Source of the DNA: Nymphaea colorata
Taxonomy: Eukaryota > Streptophyta > Magnoliopsida > Nymphaeales > Nymphaeaceae
Reading direction: 5' to 3'
NCBI RefSeq assembly: GCF_008831285.2
Contig: NC_045140.1
Span: forward strand, 18,784,370-18,848,369
DNA length: 64,000 bases
Shown: one piece after another, positions 31,545 to 43,819 of the stretch
Layout of the letters: the number at the start of each line of letters is the position of its first letter
Numbering within the stretch: the first letter of the stretch is position 1
Notes under the pieces: model-generated
Seen by the model: the letters and a program-made list of their open reading frames with translations, nothing else
Database searches by the model: none
What the model was told of the DNA's origin: nothing
Position numbers and translations under genes: made by a program

Positions 31545-33785
31545 ATGAAGCTACCAAGCCTGAGGGCAGTTGCAGGCGCGTCCACTCTGACCTCCTGCAA
31601 CAAGAAGATAACCAACTTGGCTAAATCAGGGAGGCTAGAAGATGCGATCAGACTGTTCGACGAAATGCCTCAACGAAATATCGTCTCGTGGAACTCAATG
31701 ATCTCTGCTTACGCCAAGAGCGGAAGAATTGGCGATGCGCGGCGTATTTTTGATAATATGCCGATGAGAAACGTGGTTTCCTGGAACACCATGATGGCGG
31801 GTTATGCCCATGGAGGCTGGTGGAACGAGGCAGCGGAACTGTTTCACCGCATGGGAGTCTGCGATGACTTCTCGTTCACTCTCATAATAACAATCTACTC
31901 TAAACAAGGGAAGGTGGACGCCGCAAGGAAGATCTTTGATAAGCTTCAGGAGAAGAGTCCTGCTATCTGGAATGCGATGATCACTGGGTATGCCCAAAAC
32001 GGTGGGACTGATAACGCGCGAAAGTTGTTTGATATAATGCCTGCCCGTGACGTAGTTTCCTGGAATGCCATGCTTGCGGCGTACACGCAGAATGGTGAGA
32101 TGAATTCTGCTGTTCGGCTTTTTGAGGAGATGGTATCGAGAGATGATGTGTCTTGGAATCTCATGATTGCTGGTTTCCTTGAAGTTGGTGATATGGCTTC
32201 AGCTTGCAACTTTTTCGAGAAAATGCCAATGCCTAATGTTGTTTCTTGGGTGACCATGTTGTCGGGATATGCCCAAAATGGTGAAATAGAGAAGGCACGG
32301 GAAACTTTCAGTAAAATGCCTGAAAGAAATGTGGTGGCTTGGAATGCAATGGTTGCTGGATATGTGCAAAATGGTAGGATTAAAGATGCTTATGAAGTGT
32401 TCTGCAGAATGCCAGCGCGTAATGCTTCGTCATGGGCTGCTATGATCACAGGTTTTGCTCAAGTTGGTAAGCTTGATGAGGCAAAGAGGTTGTTAGATGA
32501 AATGCCTTTCGATAGCGTGATATCACAAACTGCGATGATATCAGGATACATACAAAGTGGGAGATTGGAGGACGCATGGAAAATGTTTGTTCAAATAAAA
32601 TGTCCTGATACTGTCTGTTGGAATACCATGATTGCCGGATATGCACAGTATGGAAAAATGGATGATGCTCATAGTTTATTCAGGAAGATGAAGAAGAAGG
32701 ATGTTATCTCATGGAACACCATGATTTCTGGTTATTGTCAGATTGGAAAAATGCCTGAGGCAATTCAAATGTTTGAGGAGATGGGCCAGAGGAATGCTGT
32801 TTCTTGGAACTCTATTATTTCTGGTTTGACTCAGAATGGACTCTATAGTGATGCACTGAGGTATTTCGTCTTCATGTTAAGGGACGGTAAAAGACCAGAT
32901 GAATCCACATATGCTAGTGCCCTTTGCTCCGGTGCCAACCTTGCCGTGCTTCAGCATGGAAAGCAGCTGCATGATCTTGTTGTGAAAAGTGGGCGTAATG
33001 CTGATGTATTTGTCGGAAATTCTCTTATCACAATGTATGCAAAATGTGGCAGGGTTTCAAGGGCAAAGCAAGTGTTCTCTGAGATGGTAAACATTGATTC
33101 CATTTCATGGAATGCATTGATTGCTGGTTATGCATTGCATGGCTATGCAAACGAGGCACTTGTGCTGTTTATGCAAATGCAGCAATCTGGTGAAGTTCCT
33201 GACGAAGTCACACTCGTTGCTGTTCTGTCAGCATGTAGTCATGCTGGACTGATCGATGAAGGATTATATATCTTTCATTCAATGGTTGTTAAATACAATA
33301 TTGTGCCCATAGCTGAGCACTATTCGTGTATGGTTGATTTGCTTGGACGATCAGGTCGGCTGGAGGAAGCATACGAACTAGTGGTCAACATGCCTATTGA
33401 AGCAAATGCTGGTACATATGGTGCATTACTTGGAGCTAGCTATATTCGTGGTAATCTAGAGATTGGAACATTTGCAGGGGAGAAACTCTTAAAATTGGAG
33501 CCCCACAAGACTTCAAACTACGTCCTGCTATCAAACATGCATGCTGCTTCTGGCAGATGGGAGGAGGTGGAAAGAATCAGGATGTTGATGAAGGAAAGGA
33601 GAGTAGAAAAGCTACCTGGGAGTAGCTGGATTGAGATCAAAGGGCGAGTTCACTCTTTTTCTGCTGTCAACTTCTCACACGATCTGATTGCAGAAATTTG
33701 CAGCACTCTTTGGACACTGTCCACACAAACAAAAACAGATGGGCATAAGCCAGACCTGCGATATTCCTTTTTAGACTTTGGATAA
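31545..33785 (+). CDS. Pentatricopeptide-repeat protein, PLS class, E/E+ type
   Basis: An intronless gene for 746 residues (773 if the upstream in-frame ATG at 31464 is used). It contains about 20 tightly packed repeats, many of the short form LFDEMPQRNIVSWNSMISAY / IFDNMPMRNVVSWNTMMAGY. A carboxy-terminal set follows (LSACSHAGLIDEGLYIF, CMVDLLGRSGRLEEAYEL) with an E domain (NYVLLSNMHAASGRWEEVERIRMLM ... PGSSWIEIKGRVHSFSAVN). The protein ends about 45 residues later with no DYW motif. Members of this class bind organellar transcripts one base per repeat and mostly specify RNA editing sites. I prefer the second ATG because the residues before it (MRKKKGIKGLL...) are lysine-rich and unlike the usual start, but this is a weak choice. 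Target organelle and RNA are not visible. Confidence 0.92.
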   Translation: MKLPSLRAVAGASTLTSCNKKITNLAKSGRLEDAIRLFDEMPQRNIVSWNSMISAYAKSGRIGDARRIFDNMPMRNVVSWNTMMAGYAHGGWWNEAAELFHRMGVCDDFSFTLIITIYSKQGKVDAARKIFDKLQEKSPAIWNAMITGYAQNGGTDNARKLFDIMPARDVVSWNAMLAAYTQNGEMNSAVRLFEEMVSRDDVSWNLMIAGFLEVGDMASACNFFEKMPMPNVVSWVTMLSGYAQNGEIEKARETFSKMPERNVVAWNAMVAGYVQNGRIKDAYEVFCRMPARNASSWAAMITGFAQVGKLDEAKRLLDEMPFDSVISQTAMISGYIQSGRLEDAWKMFVQIKCPDTVCWNTMIAGYAQYGKMDDAHSLFRKMKKKDVISWNTMISGYCQIGKMPEAIQMFEEMGQRNAVSWNSIISGLTQNGLYSDALRYFVFMLRDGKRPDESTYASALCSGANLAVLQHGKQLHDLVVKSGRNADVFVGNSLITMYAKCGRVSRAKQVFSEMVNIDSISWNALIAGYALHGYANEALVLFMQMQQSGEVPDEVTLVAVLSACSHAGLIDEGLYIFHSMVVKYNIVPIAEHYSCMVDLLGRSGRLEEAYELVVNMPIEANAGTYGALLGASYIRGNLEIGTFAGEKLLKLEPHKTSNYVLLSNMHAASGRWEEVERIRMLMKERRVEKLPGSSWIEIKGRVHSFSAVNFSHDLIAEICSTLWTLSTQTKTDGHKPDLRYSFLDFG

Positions 33786-36700
33786 ATGGGGATTCTTCTG
33801 AGTCAACTTATAATGAAGTCCCAACTTATTGGGATGAATTCCCAATCTATTGTATGTCTGAAAGGCAGCTCAATATTTAATGATGTTATGCTGTTTAAAC
33901 TAGTTCCTAGATGGTGGTCGCTTTTAAAAATGTGATGATGAACAAGCCGAAGCTACATTTTGCCGGTGAACTTTCATCATTGTCCCTGGCAGATGGTACT
34001 TCATGACTTCACCAGTGCACGAAACTGCAAATGCAAAAGCTACTTCTTGCTATGTTGTGGCCTAGGACCAGCTAAAGGGTGAGCCATCTACTGTGATTTA
34101 TTACCTACACTCATCCAATTTTGCTCCACCCCTTGGTTCTACCAGATATAGGCCCATAACACAAAGAAGTTTGAGATGGAGGACCGCGGATAGATACTTT
34201 TAAAATTGTGAGCTAGTCATATTAGTCATAGAGGCTGTCAGGTTGGTGATCTTCATAAAGTAAAAACACCAATTTATTGGCTGTTACCTGTTGTTCTTTC
34301 CTGTTGGCCGGTTGAGAAACTGTATTCGCCATGGAAGCTGCAGAGGCATATTTTATAGACTAGTTCAACTGAACGTTGATACCCACACTTGGCCCTTGGC
34401 TAGTTGCTTTGCACAATGAAGCCGATATATAAGATTTATAATCATTGACAATGCATAAAGCAACCATGTGTAGTTCTGAGCGTCCAATAAAATCAAGAGA
34501 GTCCACATATGGAGTTGCACAGACTACAGAGCAGTGAAGTAATGGATTGGATCGTTCTGATGTTGCCTCTGGATCAGTTTTTTATGCAATTTTATCTTCC
34601 ACTTTTGATGAAAGGTATGTCCATGACTCCATAGTTCTTGTACTGTTAATTGTCTTGGGTTTCGAGGCCATAGTCTGTGCCTTTGTTTTGACAATAACTG
34701 AAATAATCTCTTATTGAGTCAAGTTGGGAAATACTGCAGCCCAGATTAAATGGAAAATCTATTTACTTTCTCCCAAAATTTTTTTGGTTGGTTGTGCTAC
34801 TTATGGAGAGCTTTGTGCATTACGTGTGCTTTTATAATCTGTGCAATAAGTTAAGCCATTAAGGAAGAGGGGAAACTAACTACTCATTTGTTCAATCTAT
34901 ACCTTCCAGGGAAACAGCTGGAGGTTTTTCCCCTACATTTATTGAAGATATGGACAAGGATGTTTACAGAAACAATAACTCCCAATGGGGCTCAGATCAT
35001 TCAGGTTGTGGGGTCCCAGTTCCGTTCTTTCTCTCCCTACTCCACAGTATGATTTCTATTTACAGGAGCCAAAAAGAAGAGCAGTGGTGCCCTTTGATTT
35101 CCCATGACTATCTTCTACAGCTGCACCTTCAATCAACACAATTTGTTATTAATTCCTTTCCTGCCACTGATAACTTCAGTCAAACATATCTTCCACTTTT
35201 CATTGTTCATGTCCACTAGAATTCTCCCCGAGCGGGTATTTATTTTCTCTATGCATTGGTCTCAACCCCATGATTCCAGAGTTACAATGTCCTGAGCAGT
35301 CCATTGGACAAATGCATAAATGGATTCACTGATTTTGTTTGTTTTTATCCTGCCACCAGTCTTCTGCCTGATTTGAGTGTGGAAGCTAAACAAACATTAC
35401 GCTCCATCCTTCAGGTCAATCCCATTTGTCCCAAACTATGCCAAATGGTTTCCAGGTCCTGATATTAATTCTTCTCCAGTCCATTTTAGCTGCAGGAGAT
35501 ACTTTGAGTAGACTTCTTAATTACTTTTATATCCTCTGGGTTCCACTTGTGCTCTTGTTATTCCTCCCTCCGAGCTAGACTATAAGTCTGTAACCAATTC
35601 ACTGGAGCCTGGTTTGCATAAGAAGCTGCCTCTCATAATTAATGTATCTAGTCCAGCAAGCACGCAGGTACCCTTGACTCCCATATCCATCTTCTCTGCC
35701 CTTCCTTGTTGCCTTTACATCTATTCTCCTGCCATGAGGTTACCCTATTGATACTCTCTGATGGATGAGAAATCCGTTCAAGCTTGTCAAATCCTTTCCT
35801 TAGAGAGGCAGAAACACTAGTTCTGTTACTCGTAGAGAAAACAACTTTGTGCCTCTCTACTAGAGCTCAGCAGGAAATCCCTCACCCTCCAATTTAGGAA
35901 CCACTCCACCAGTCCACATTCTTTGGCCCTGATGACTTTAATGAGTGGTTTATGGAATCATCTACTAGTCCCTTTGCCATAGCTCCATCTTTGATGGCCA
36001 AAGAAACTGTATTGCTTACACCTTTGTAGACTGCCAAAACTGCTTACCAAATAAATGAACCACTAGAATGTCTTTCATATGTCCATAAGCTTTGCTTTCT
36101 CATATATTTGCTTTTACCAACTTTCGCCAGCTGCATTCAGTGGTGAAGATCTTGCTGGCTAAAATAGCCAGACGCAAGGTATTATACTCCTAATCTTTTA
36201 TGATCAACTCTTCGCTCCTTTCTGGGAAGACATGGACGTTACAAGGACTATTCAAAGTAGTGGCTGCAACCGAGTTGATGCACTTAGGGTGTGAGGGTGT
36301 GGATTGGGTGTTGCTCAGGTGCAGCAATGTATAATTTTGTTTTCTTTTTCGTTAAATCATTTATAGAAACACTAATTGTTAGTTTTGTTATTTGTGGACA
36401 ATCATTATACATACATACATACATATATCTATATATATAAGTATATGGAAAATGAGTAAAACCAGTACCAAAATGAGGATTTCCTTCCCGATTTACCAAT
36501 CTTAAGGTGGGGAGCGTAATTGCAAAAGGAGAAAACAAATAATAGAGAAAACTGGGAGAAAGAGATAAGGGGGTTGGGAGAACCAGTCTCAAAATGGGAC
36601 TGGTTGAATGCATGTGTGTGTGCTCTTACACTTTCTCGCCTCTCCCGCACCTCCATTCTTTTTTAAGAAAAAGGCCACAGCCAGTTCCTTTAAGTCTGTG

Positions 36701-36820
36701 ACATAGTCTTCTATTTAATTAAATGGTGATTTTTCTATCCATTTTGCTTACCTCGACGGCATTGAGCCTCAATTTTCTCAAATGGATTAAATAGATTATG
36801 AAAGCCGGTTCAGATAAAAA
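33786..36820. other. Intergenic region, no supported gene
   Basis: The first few hundred bases are likely the 3' UTR of the PPR gene. From 34900 to 36250 there are interrupted open stretches on the + strand that might be decayed coding DNA, but I recognise no domain and the frames are broken repeatedly. TATA/catacatacata simple repeats lie at about 36409-36438. Confidence 0.4.
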
Positions 36821-36827
36821 TAATAAA

Positions 36828-37270
36828 ATGTCAGCAGCATATAGGATTCATGACAGAGCTGAGTAATTCCTTCCTTTATCCAAAGTAATGTCACCTACCT
36901 CTCTAGATAGGGTTCTAAAAAATATTTCCTACATAACTACAAATAGGTAGGGGGATGGGACTTCTTGTCGTTGGACCTTCTTTGGACTAAACTACTTTCA
37001 TTTCTTGCCATTCCTTACGACTGCAGCAGAAAATAAGCATATTACTAATGTTGCTCTTCTTATGCAGTTGCTACAAAGCCCAAAATGATGAAGGGCGGCT
37101 TCTAAAGGCCTTCAGATGACATTGTCTTAAGTCTTTGCTAAGTCTACTTTGATGTAAACAGTTTTTCATGATAGGCCAACTCTCCTTTTTCCCCAACTTG
37201 CTTCCATGGTGGATAAAATAATGGTTGAAATGACTGAAAACTGTGTCATGAATAAGAGTGTTCATAGATC
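36828..37270 (-). mobile_element. Degenerate LINE reverse transcriptase fragment
   Basis: On the minus strand, and in more than one frame, the reading gives IHDTVFSHFNHYFIHHG, then KTVYIKVDLAKT (the first aspartate motif), LEAALHHFGLC, YLFVVM, FFRTLSREVGDITLDKG and ILYAAD. The order and spacing match the reverse transcriptase palm of plant L1-type LINEs, in which the last motif is normally YADD or FADD. Here the first catalytic Asp of that motif is replaced by Ala, and several stops and frameshifts are present, so it is inactive. The endonuclease fragment at 27.3-29.1 kb is on the same strand but downstream of this one, so the two come from different insertions. Confidence 0.8.
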
Positions 37271-40200
37271 ACCATGGAAGATCGAAAAGAAACCGCAAGT
37301 CCTTTAAAGTGTTCATAAGACAGGCTACTGGCGACACGCGCAACTGTTCTCTCAGGAAGATGCGGTTGTGTTTTTATTCACACAATGTTTAAAGGCAGCA
37401 AGGAACCAAATTTCTTAATAGTCAATTCGTCTGATAGTTCTCTTCATTTTGTCCTCTTCTCAAACTCGTTAGATTCCATGAATGATTCTCCAATCTCTAA
37501 GAAGGGAAATGCACTTTTACTTTTCCCTTGACATCTCTTTTCAGAACAGTTCCCAGTTCCCGTTAAAGCTATAACATGGTAAATGAACTGTCAATCTCCC
37601 AAAGCTGCTATACTATATACGTGAAAATTTGCAGTATACTTTGTAATATTCCTACAAAGAAAAACTAAATAAAGTTTTTTAGTGAAAACTGCATTTTTAT
37701 CAATCACTTCAGGATAAACGGCTGCAGAATTTTTTACTTTCTTCTATGCAGAAGAACGCCCATGGGTTGATGTTTCTAGCAGAAGACGCTCCTTGTGGGT
37801 TCCTGAACTTATGATGCCCATCAACTTCCTGGACGAAATGAATGAAGCGGCTTTATTAAGAATTTAAGATCTGTGTGTATTAGCCCGTATCGAGCTTTGC
37901 ACATCGTATCCATATATATTTGGCAACAAGGGGCAGATTTGACCATAGTGGTCTGCATGAGCCTATTCAATGTTGTAGTAGCTGATATTTGTCACAGAGA
38001 GAGAGAGAGAGAGAGAGGGCGGCAAATTTGTTTTCTTTTATTATGCTCTCCTTTCCCTCCAAATCTCTCCTTTTCTTGAGGGATTGGAGATACTTTTTCC
38101 TTTCTTTTCTTTTTATATACAAATACAATTATGTATAATTTTTTTTTCCTTCTTTAATTAGAAATCTGGACACCCTATTACTTGCCCTTTCATTTCCTTT
38201 TCTTTTCCTCTTATTAACTTACTTTCTCTTCTTTAATAAATGTTGCATGTGAATTTCACTTCATATCACATTCTGGAACATTTCACAAGTAGAATTCTGG
38301 AACATTTCACAAGTAGAAATAGCTTAAGCGTAGTTTGTTATCTAAAGGAAACTATAATAAGCGGCTTTCATACCCTCGATTCCATTATCCATAGTCTTCT
38401 TTCCTCTCTCTCAAAAAGAAAAAAAAAAAAGTGTTTGGTTCTTGTTCTTGGCACATCTTGTCCATGGTGTCAGGAATGGCAGAAACAAATGCAGCCGCAA
38501 GAAGGGTCGTGTTTGCTTCTTAAACATGGTGTGTCTGGCCTTTACCTTTCTGTGGGATGCACGCGGCTGCATTCCATGCATGGGCACGTTTACATCACAG
38601 AGTTCCGCGAATAAATTTGTGGTACGTATTATAATAAATTGGTGGGAGGCCTATCTTCTGGCAGGGTTTGATTCGGATGAGTTCCGCGAATCCAATTCCC
38701 TCAATGCATCTGTGCAAAGGGGCTTAGAAAGCACCATATGCAATTCAAAAAGAAGTTACCAGTGTGGTAGATGCAACCAGGTAGTGGAACAAGTTCGATC
38801 GATCTCTACAAAAGAAGCAAACGGCAGAGAAACTTGTCAAATGGAAGGAAGAATGAGAGAGAGCAGGGTAAAAAGGCTTATTCACCTACAAAAGCGAACA
38901 GCTTTGCCTGTGGCATTAAAAGAAAAGGTAGCACAAATGTCATTTCGTTTTTCTCTTATTCATCGCCTGTTGCGTATCCCATTTCTTGAAGAACTCAACC
39001 CACGCACTTTTCACTTTTTTTGACAATCTTGGTCCCTCATAAAAGACTATCATTTGAACCGATTTTACTTTTTACTTTAAGATGTGTGTTGTGTGCATGC
39101 ACGCACATATATATATATATAGGACACTGAAATCAGACCCATATCCAGATTCATCTTATTTGACTCCACACTTTGCTACTCCACTCTAATTTGTTTCTTT
39201 TCCTTCGGGCACAAGGTGAGGAAAACTGGACCCAAGTCTCAGTTGCAGTTATGATAGAACAGGAACTTGTCTTACTGAGAACTCTAGTAACTGAGCCTGA
39301 TTGGACCCACTTGAGTGGTCCAACTAGTCCTGCCAGTGCCAGTCACGGACCGGGTCAGACCCTGTCTGGGATGGCTCAGAAGTTGATAAAAGAAAGAGAA
39401 GACAAGAACAGAGTCCAACCAGGAGCCCTGATTGTCCACAATGCTCAGCAGGTCTTGCAGAGTTGCAGTATGACCGCAATCAGTGAATCAACCGCTGGGG
39501 CCAAAGGGACTGCCATTCATTTGCCCGGTAGCTGTCCCGGTGAAAATTCCGTCCGGTACGAGTCACACCGCCTCAGATCCAAACCCAAATCCAGAACGTA
39601 AGCTCTATATCCGAATCCAATTTCCGACAAAATCTGCATCAGGATGAAGACTGAAGCCTGGGTCCACTTAAGAAGTTAAAAAAGAAGGTTTGGATCCAGA
39701 TCCACATCTGAATCCCAACTAAATATTGATATAAACCAAGTAATTCACTCTGGATGCTTTCGGCTCGTGCGTTCATGTCCGGATCCAATCACTGCCCATT
39801 GTCAGATCTTACTTTGACAATCCGAAACGAGAAAACTGTAAACATTTTGACTGTGCCTAACCAACCAACTATAAGCATCTCTATTCAGTCGCGGCGAGGT
39901 GACTTTCATGATTTGGATTTATGTATTAGCAATAATAATACACCATAGAAACTTAGGTTTCTCCTGTTCTTTAATCTGTAAAATATAAGTGACATATATT
40001 CTACATGGATCCTCTAATATATGTGCCTCCCCCGGTTTTAAGTTGTTTTTCATAGTATAGTCTTAATGTTATCTGATAATGTTTGGTTAGTCAGTTATTT
40101 CTACTAAAAACATATTTAGATATAAAACATATAAAGATAATTATTAAACTATTTTTTCCACTCCACACAGTAAAGAGTAAAGAGGAAGAGAACAATGACG

Positions 40201-41062
40201 TTACTGCTAAAGTCCAAGGCAGCATGAGGGCACATCTGACATGCCGATGCTGCAAGGTTCTGGAGTTGCCGGACGCTGCCGGCTGCCGGCTGCCGACTGC
40301 TGCCAAGTTTTTAACCGACGCCCCCTCCAACTTTTCGAGAACCTCGTCTCGTCGCGTAAAATTCGGCGTGCTTATTTAATTTAAAAGGCTGAAATTACCT
40401 CGATATTTAATTCCAATACTTTGTCGTTCATCCCTTCGTCAAATAAATTGACGGTTTCGTGCTTTGCGAAATATTTCCTTGATTTTGGGGCGACGTCTGA
40501 AACTTCCAAGGCATTTTAGATTTGTTTTAATTATCTATACTGGGGTCCTCAATAATTTAATCATAAATAGATTAATAAAATACTTAGGGTTGACATAGTC
40601 CTCTTGATTACCCTTCTATACTTTTCAATGATAATGATAATACCAATGACACCTGATGTTGTTCATATATGTTCTTTTATTCCTAAATCAACGACGTCCA
40701 ATTGAATCATTCTCGGAAACATTCATCCCCTAATTAAATCTGTGATCACTTAAAAGCGAGGAAGGTTAAAATAGTAAGTCCTGAAAGACAGAAGAACCCC
40801 ATGAGCGGTCGTTGTAAATTTGGAAAAGTAAGGTGTAAAAAGTTTGAGCTTCAACACTCCCTTCTTTTTTTTTAGGGTTTCTCACAAAATGAAAACTCTT
40901 ACATCATTCATTCCCCCAAGTTCTGAATTCCCTCCAAAATGCTGTCCCCAAAAGCAACAAATTTCTCCAAAGGCCACCACTTTCCCTCTCCCCCCACCTC
41001 CTCCCCAAGACCTTCTCTTTCTCTCTCTAGAGAGACAGCCAACTACCCAATGACCTCCATTA
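37271..41062. other. Intergenic region and presumed promoter of the ATL gene
   Basis: No gene is supported. Open frames at 38442-39023 and 39173-39601 (+) have no recognisable domain and poor codon structure. There is a short GA run at about 37999-38016, a perfect 24-bp tandem duplication at 38270-38317 and a TA run near 39108-39121. The ATTCGGATCC-type repeat words recur around 39600-39730. The last 200 bases are CT-rich and probably form the 5' leader of the ATL gene. Confidence 0.4.
38270..38317. repeat. Perfect tandem duplication, 24-bp unit
   Basis: The unit attctggaacatttcacaag plus tag(a) occurs twice in a row without mismatch, at 38270 and 38294. It is intergenic. Confidence 0.9.
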
Positions 41063-42115
41063 ATGGCTTCCCTGAGACCACCCACCATCTGGGCCACCGA
41101 CAAGAATAACTCCTTCGCGTTCGCCTCCCCACCACCGCCCATCCCCACCTCACCCACGGCCAGGATCACGCCGGCTCTCCTTATCATCATCGTCATCCTT
41201 GCGGTCGTTTTCTTCCTCTCGGGCCTCCTCCATCTCTTCGTCCGCTTCATTTCCCGCCCTTCCTCCTCGCCCTCCTCCTCCCCGCCGGCCGACTCGGCTG
41301 ACGTCCAGATCCCCGCTGTCGACTCCCGCCAACTGCAGCAGCTCTTCCATCTCCACGACTCCGGCCTCGACCAGTCGCTCATCGACTCGCTCCCGGTCTT
41401 CTCGTTCCGCTCCGTCTCGGCCGGCCCGAGGCGAGGGGGGGAGGCCTTCGACTGCGCCGTCTGCCTCTGCGAGTTTGGCGACCGCGACCGGCTGAGGCTG
41501 CTGCCCAACTGCGGCCACGCCTTCCATCTTTCATGTATCGATACGTGGTTGCTCGCGAACTCGACCTGCCCGCTCTGCCGGGGCAGCATGCTGGCCGTAG
41601 ACGGCCTCCTGGGCATCATGTATGATGAGGAGAATCCGGATGATGGCTGCCCCAAACAGCATGGTGACGAAGAAGAAGAAGATGATGATGATGGTGTTAG
41701 CACCAAGGTGTTCGATGTTAAGCTAGGTAAGTTTGCGAATCTGAATGCTGAGCATGAGAATGGTGATGATGATGGTCATGGGGAAAGCAGCGGTGGGTAT
41801 GGTGGTGGTAGCGCTAGTGTTGATGGTAGGAGGTGCTTCTCAATGGGCTCATTTCAGTATGTGGTGGGCGAGCCCAGTTTGAGGGTGAAGCTGGCGGTGC
41901 GGGTGCCGCCGGGAAGATGGGACCGGCCGGGCTCGAGCAGTGGGCTGGGTGGGAGCGGTGGGGCTCATGGTGATGGCGGTGAGTTGGAATTGGAGGACAT
42001 GAGATTGAGCAGGAGGAGCAGAGGGGACAGCTTGTCCATTTCAAAGATCTGGCTGTGGCCTAGGAGGAGCCCCTTGGTGGCCGAGAGCTGTGATGGTCCT
42101 GGTCATGGGGTCTAA
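41063..42115 (+). CDS. ATL: RING-H2 E3 ubiquitin ligase, ATL family (ATL46/47-like)
   Basis: The product is a 350-residue membrane-anchored ubiquitin ligase. Features in order are: a proline-rich N terminus, one transmembrane helix at about 37-60 (ALLIIIVILAVVFFLSGLL), a GLD motif at 101-103 in RQLQQLFHLHDSGLDQSLIDSLPVF, and a RING-H2 domain with ligands C131, C134, C150, H152, H155, C158, C169 and C172 (CAVCLCEF ... CPLC). The C-terminal words RRCFSMGSFQYV and ISKIWLWP are typical of the ATL13/46/47 branch. The acidic and glycine-rich middle (about 200-255) is low complexity. ATL genes are normally intronless, as here. Family members ubiquitinate membrane or soluble targets in defence, nutrient and hormone responses; the substrate here is unknown. 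The RING ligands are all intact, so it should be active. The strong GC bias of the first half creates long antisense frames that are not genes. Confidence 0.94.
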   Translation: MASLRPPTIWATDKNNSFAFASPPPPIPTSPTARITPALLIIIVILAVVFFLSGLLHLFVRFISRPSSSPSSSPPADSADVQIPAVDSRQLQQLFHLHDSGLDQSLIDSLPVFSFRSVSAGPRRGGEAFDCAVCLCEFGDRDRLRLLPNCGHAFHLSCIDTWLLANSTCPLCRGSMLAVDGLLGIMYDEENPDDGCPKQHGDEEEEDDDDGVSTKVFDVKLGKFANLNAEHENGDDDGHGESSGGYGGGSASVDGRRCFSMGSFQYVVGEPSLRVKLAVRVPPGRWDRPGSSSGLGGSGGAHGDGGELELEDMRLSRRSRGDSLSISKIWLWPRRSPLVAESCDGPGHGV

Positions 42116-43786
42116 CCGAGTTTTAGTTAGGTTTTTAGGGGTGAGCTTCTGTGGTTGTCGACTGTAATGACATAGCCACTGCTCAATTTATTCTTGATTC
42201 TCAGATATGATTGTAATTGTCCTATTCGTGCACATGGGTTTGTCCGCAGACAGGTGTTTAGGCCTAGTGAGCATGACGCCATTGATGCATAATGACATAC
42301 TCACATGATGGATTCTGGACGATGGTTTATTGCCACAGAGTTGTGTTTCATCTCTTCACATTTGGTAGCTATATTTCATCTGTGGAATACATCAGTTCAT
42401 GTATGAACTTGCACACGCATACATGTTAGCAAGGTGTTTGGACTTATCAACTTTGGCAAACTTTAAATATTCCATAAAATTTGTGTAAAACGTTAATCTT
42501 TTTTACTTATATTTTGTTCTTTTGTTAAGTTTTTATGCTGAAAGTATCAAAAAGACCATCTTTACTGAGTATAGAAGAGAGAAAATCGATTCTTTTAGTG
42601 CCATTTAGAAAAGGTCTTAGTTTGCAAGAAGAACTGAAACAGAAACTTCCTCGGTATAGATATGTTGAACTTGGGTAGAAACACGATCGAAAGACGGAAT
42701 AAGATGGACGGAGCGGAACGAGAAAAGGTCAGAAACTGGGCGAAAGGATACAAGAGGAATCTCCATCCTCTCTGGCCTTTTTAGCTGCACATAGACAAGT
42801 TCTGCTCAGACTCAGAGGAGACCACAGAAACAGTAAGCAATAAAGAGCTGCTTTGTAGCCTTCGCTTGCTCTTTCTCATTCGGTTCCCTGCTTAGGGGTC
42901 TGAATTGTGTCATTGTGTGGAAGTCAGTCCGGTTATCACTGTTTGATTCCCATAGATGCTATTGTACTCAAACTGTAAGCAATCCGGTGTCCCCAAAACG
43001 CAAAAGGGCTCTGGCCTCTTCAAAATATCCAAGAATCGATGCATGTGTCTGAACGAGCCATAGAAACTATATACAAATTTTATAACTTGTTTTCAGTATT
43101 ATTTTCAGCCGACACAAACCTTACTTCGAACGATACTTAGAATGGGAAGGACAGGGTTGCGTGTTGGATACATAAGCACCGATACTGAACACTCGGGAAA
43201 AAGTTACTTTTTGTTTGTTCTTTACTTGGATGTCATCCTGGGGTCTGGAATCTGGAAATATCTGTCTCGTTCAAAGAACATGCCCAAAACTTCGCAGCGC
43301 TTGCTGTATTCTTCATGAACCACAGAACTACAGGTTACAAAGTGAATATCATCACCATCTTTCCAGGTTCTGCCTAGTGTTCAGGTCCCCTGCAAAAGTT
43401 GGATGGTTTAAAACACCTTTTTAGACGCAGCGTTTGTTTATACTATCTTAGACACATAAAACATCGCAACACTCGAGTGAATTTTATATTCATTTTCATT
43501 ATAAACATTAGACAGTCTTCAAACTATATGATGTTTGATTTAAAATTAGATTAGATTTCATGACAACACTACGTTAGATGGGTACCCCGACACAATTGAT
43601 TTTGATTCGCAGGAATATGGGAAGTATCGGTCCAGGACATACATAAATTGTTGGGTGTGTTTGACTGTCCAAAGAAGTTTTTCCAGACAAAAGATCTCTC
43701 TTGGTTGTACTATGATCAATCTAACGCGGAAGGAGTCAACTTGAATAGCTTATCCATTTTGTGGATTTCAGTCAGACCTGAAGCTG

Positions 43787-43819
<33 letters not shown>

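Noticed and set aside
31187-31624. 145-codon frame overlapping the start of the second PPR gene
   Set aside because: Out of frame with the PPR repeats and without a domain.
38442-39023. 193-codon plus-strand frame
   Set aside because: No recognisable domain or family and no gene-like splice structure; composition resembles the surrounding non-coding DNA.
40882-41706. 274-codon antisense frame over the ATL gene
   Set aside because: It is an artefact of the GC bias of the sense gene. The sense strand has a complete RING-H2 domain and a transmembrane helix.
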